Positions 6,013 through 7,275 of a DNA stretch of 7,275 nt are shown piece by piece. Each line of letters opens with the position of its first letter. Position 1 is the stretch's first letter. The DNA lies in contig CAKQKN010000150.1 of assembly GCA_934249215.1 (NCBI GenBank), positions 1 through 7,275 on the forward strand. Reading direction: 5' to 3'. Position numbers and translations under genes: made by a program. The notes under the pieces are model-generated. The model had not been told where the DNA came from and made no database searches. It saw only the letters and a program-made list of their open reading frames with translations. The stretch comes from an uncultured Clostridia bacterium (GTDB lineage: Bacteria > Bacillota > Clostridia > Christensenellales > Borkfalkiaceae).

Positions 6013-7257
6013 TTATTCTTTTGCTGAAAAGAACGAAGTCAAAGCCTTTACCATAACGCCGTAATCGCTTATCGCAAACGTTTCCGCAGCAGAGTGCATT
6101 GCGAGTTGCGCGATGCCGATGTCGACGCTTTTAATCGAAATGTGAGAAGAACTGATTGCGCCGAGCGTTCCGCCGCACGGCAGATCGGAGCGCATATAGA
6201 AATCGCGATAGGGAATCTCTGCGTCGCGCAGAATCTTTTTGAAGTATGCCGAACTAACTCCGTCGGTGGTGTAGTTCATGTTGGCGTGATGTTTAATTAC
6301 CACTCCGCAACCGAGAACAACTTCGTTTGCTCCGTCTGCAAGTTGAGCGTGGCAAGGGTGCGTCGCGTGGGCGTTGTCGCAGGAAACCATAAAACTTTCG
6401 TCGAGCACCGTATATATCGAGCAACTTTCCGTCGCGAGCGTAATTCTGTTTAACACGTCAAACAAAAACGACGAGCCGGCGCCTTGTTTCGTGCGACTGC
6501 CGACTTCTTCGTTATCGGCAAGATACGCAACTTGTGTGAACGACGTATCTCGATCGGCTGAAACGAGCGCTTCGATCGAAGAAAAGCAACTCGTCAGATT
6601 GTCGACGCGGGGAGAGCAAAGAAGTTCGTCGGTTCTGCCCGCAAAAAACGGTTTTTCGTCGCATACGAGATAAAGATCGCAGTCGAGAAGTTCGCCGTCA
6701 AAGTTTGCTTTGAGATCGTTGATAAGGGCGGCGGCATCGCAATCGAGCGAATAGATGGGTTGGCAATCCGTCTGTGCGTTGAAAGGGATTCCGTCGTTCG
6801 CCGATCTGTTGTAGTGAATGGCAAGCGAGGGGATAACGAATTTCTTTTCAGACTCATACAATACGCTCATGAGTTTCCCGTCTTTCTCGCCGCAAAGTCT
6901 GCCGCAAAGTTTGAGCGGGCGGTCAAACCAGGTGTACCTCAGTCCTCCGCCGTATTGCTCGACCGAAAGAGTCGTGCAGCCCGCCGCGGTCGGGTTTTTA
7001 CCGAGTTTCACTTTAAAACAGGGTGAATCGGTGTGCGATGCGACGATGCGGAATCCCTTTTGTTGTTCGGTTGAAACGACGAAAGCGATGAGTGCCGAAT
7101 CGTTTCTCGTCACGTAGTATTTTCCGCCGTTTTTCAAGATAAAATCTTGATTTTCGAAAAGTTTTTCGAAACCGTTTTCATTGAGAATTTCTTCGGCTTT
7201 TCTTACTGCGTGGAAACTTGTTTTCGAATAATCCAATAATTGATCGATGGTCTGCAT
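6013..7257 (-). CDS. apeB: M18 family aminopeptidase (aspartyl aminopeptidase type)
   Basis: A cytoplasmic dizinc exopeptidase of clan MH, family M18, expected to remove N-terminal (often acidic) residues from peptides. The 414 residues are complete and close to the usual 410-435 of the short bacterial form. The five metal ligands known for the family can be placed: His75 in SHTDSP, Asp219 in SPRVDN, Glu251 with the catalytic base Glu250 in DNEEVGS, Asp294 in CDNAHATHP, and His388 in AMHSAAE. The opening (SFHAVRKAEEIL, then GGKYYVTRNDSALIAF at 44-59) is typical of ApeB. No signal peptide is present. The start at 7257 is the only early ATG, and its ribosome binding site is weak (GTGAAG about 6 bases upstream). 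Any promoter lies beyond the window. It converges on thrS and shares the terminator at 5872-5907. Substrate specificity is inferred from the family only. Confidence 0.95.
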   Translation of the reverse strand: MQTIDQLLDYSKTSFHAVRKAEEILNENGFEKLFENQDFILKNGGKYYVTRNDSALIAFVVSTEQQKGFRIVASHTDSPCFKVKLGKNPTAAGCTTLSVEQYGGGLRYTWFDRPLKLCGRLCGEKDGKLMSVLYESEKKFVIPSLAIHYNRSANDGIPFNAQTDCQPIYSLDCDAAALINDLKANFDGELLDCDLYLVCDEKPFFAGRTDELLCSPRVDNLTSCFSSIEALVSADRDTSFTQVAYLADNEEVGSRTKQGAGSSFLFDVLNRITLATESCSIYTVLDESFMVSCDNAHATHPCHAQLADGANEVVLGCGVVIKHHANMNYTTDGVSSAYFKKILRDAEIPYRDFYMRSDLPCGGTLGAISSSHISIKSVDIGIAQLAMHSAAETFAISDYGVMVKALTSFFSAKE

Positions 7258-7275
7258 ATTACTTCACTATTATGT

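Noticed and set aside
6374..7117. Several 87-119 codon frames opposite or within the aminopeptidase gene
   Set aside because: They overlap all the M18 metal-ligand motifs in other frames and have no independent support.

Overview
The window looks like ordinary chromosomal DNA from a Gram-positive bacterium of the Clostridia (Bacillota), probably one of the uncultured gut-type lineages with moderate GC. The main evidence is a threonine T-box leader in front of thrS, a YtxC-like gene directly upstream of thrS (as in Bacillus), AAGGAG-type ribosome binding sites and TTGACT/TATAAT-type promoters. No insertion sequence, phage gene, CRISPR array, tRNA or rRNA is visible. The lineage call is inference from gene content, not from a marker comparison.

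Layout. Positions 1-68 hold the first 22 codons of a leftward gene, possibly a phosphoribosyltransferase, with its own promoter at 163-190. The 219-base divergent intergenic region (69-287) also holds a 10-bp inverted repeat that covers the ribosome binding site of the next gene. Rightward from 288 come a full-length calcium-type P-type ATPase of the PMCA (P2B) kind, a YtxC-like gene 11 bases behind it, a strong promoter, a complete threonine T-box leader with antiterminator and terminator, and thrS. A long bidirectional hairpin terminator (5872-5907) closes the rightward block and also serves the convergent leftward gene, a complete M18 aminopeptidase (7257-6013).

How the parts relate. thrS is a self-regulating unit: uncharged tRNA-Thr should be read by an ACC specifier and by the TGGA of the T-box, which stabilises an antiterminator that competes with the terminator for the same CCTTAT segment. 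There is no other terminator between the ATPase/ytxC pair and thrS. Any transcript running through ytxC must therefore also pass the T-box terminator, which makes it the 3' boundary of the upstream operon as well. The ATPase and the aminopeptidase are housekeeping-type genes with no evident functional link to threonine.

I found no convincing undescribed system. The points most worth checking are the PMCA-like ion-site residues of the ATPase, the displaced ribosome binding site of the ytxC-like gene, the inverted repeat over the ATPase start, and the non-standard CPFQ zinc-site motif of the ThrRS.
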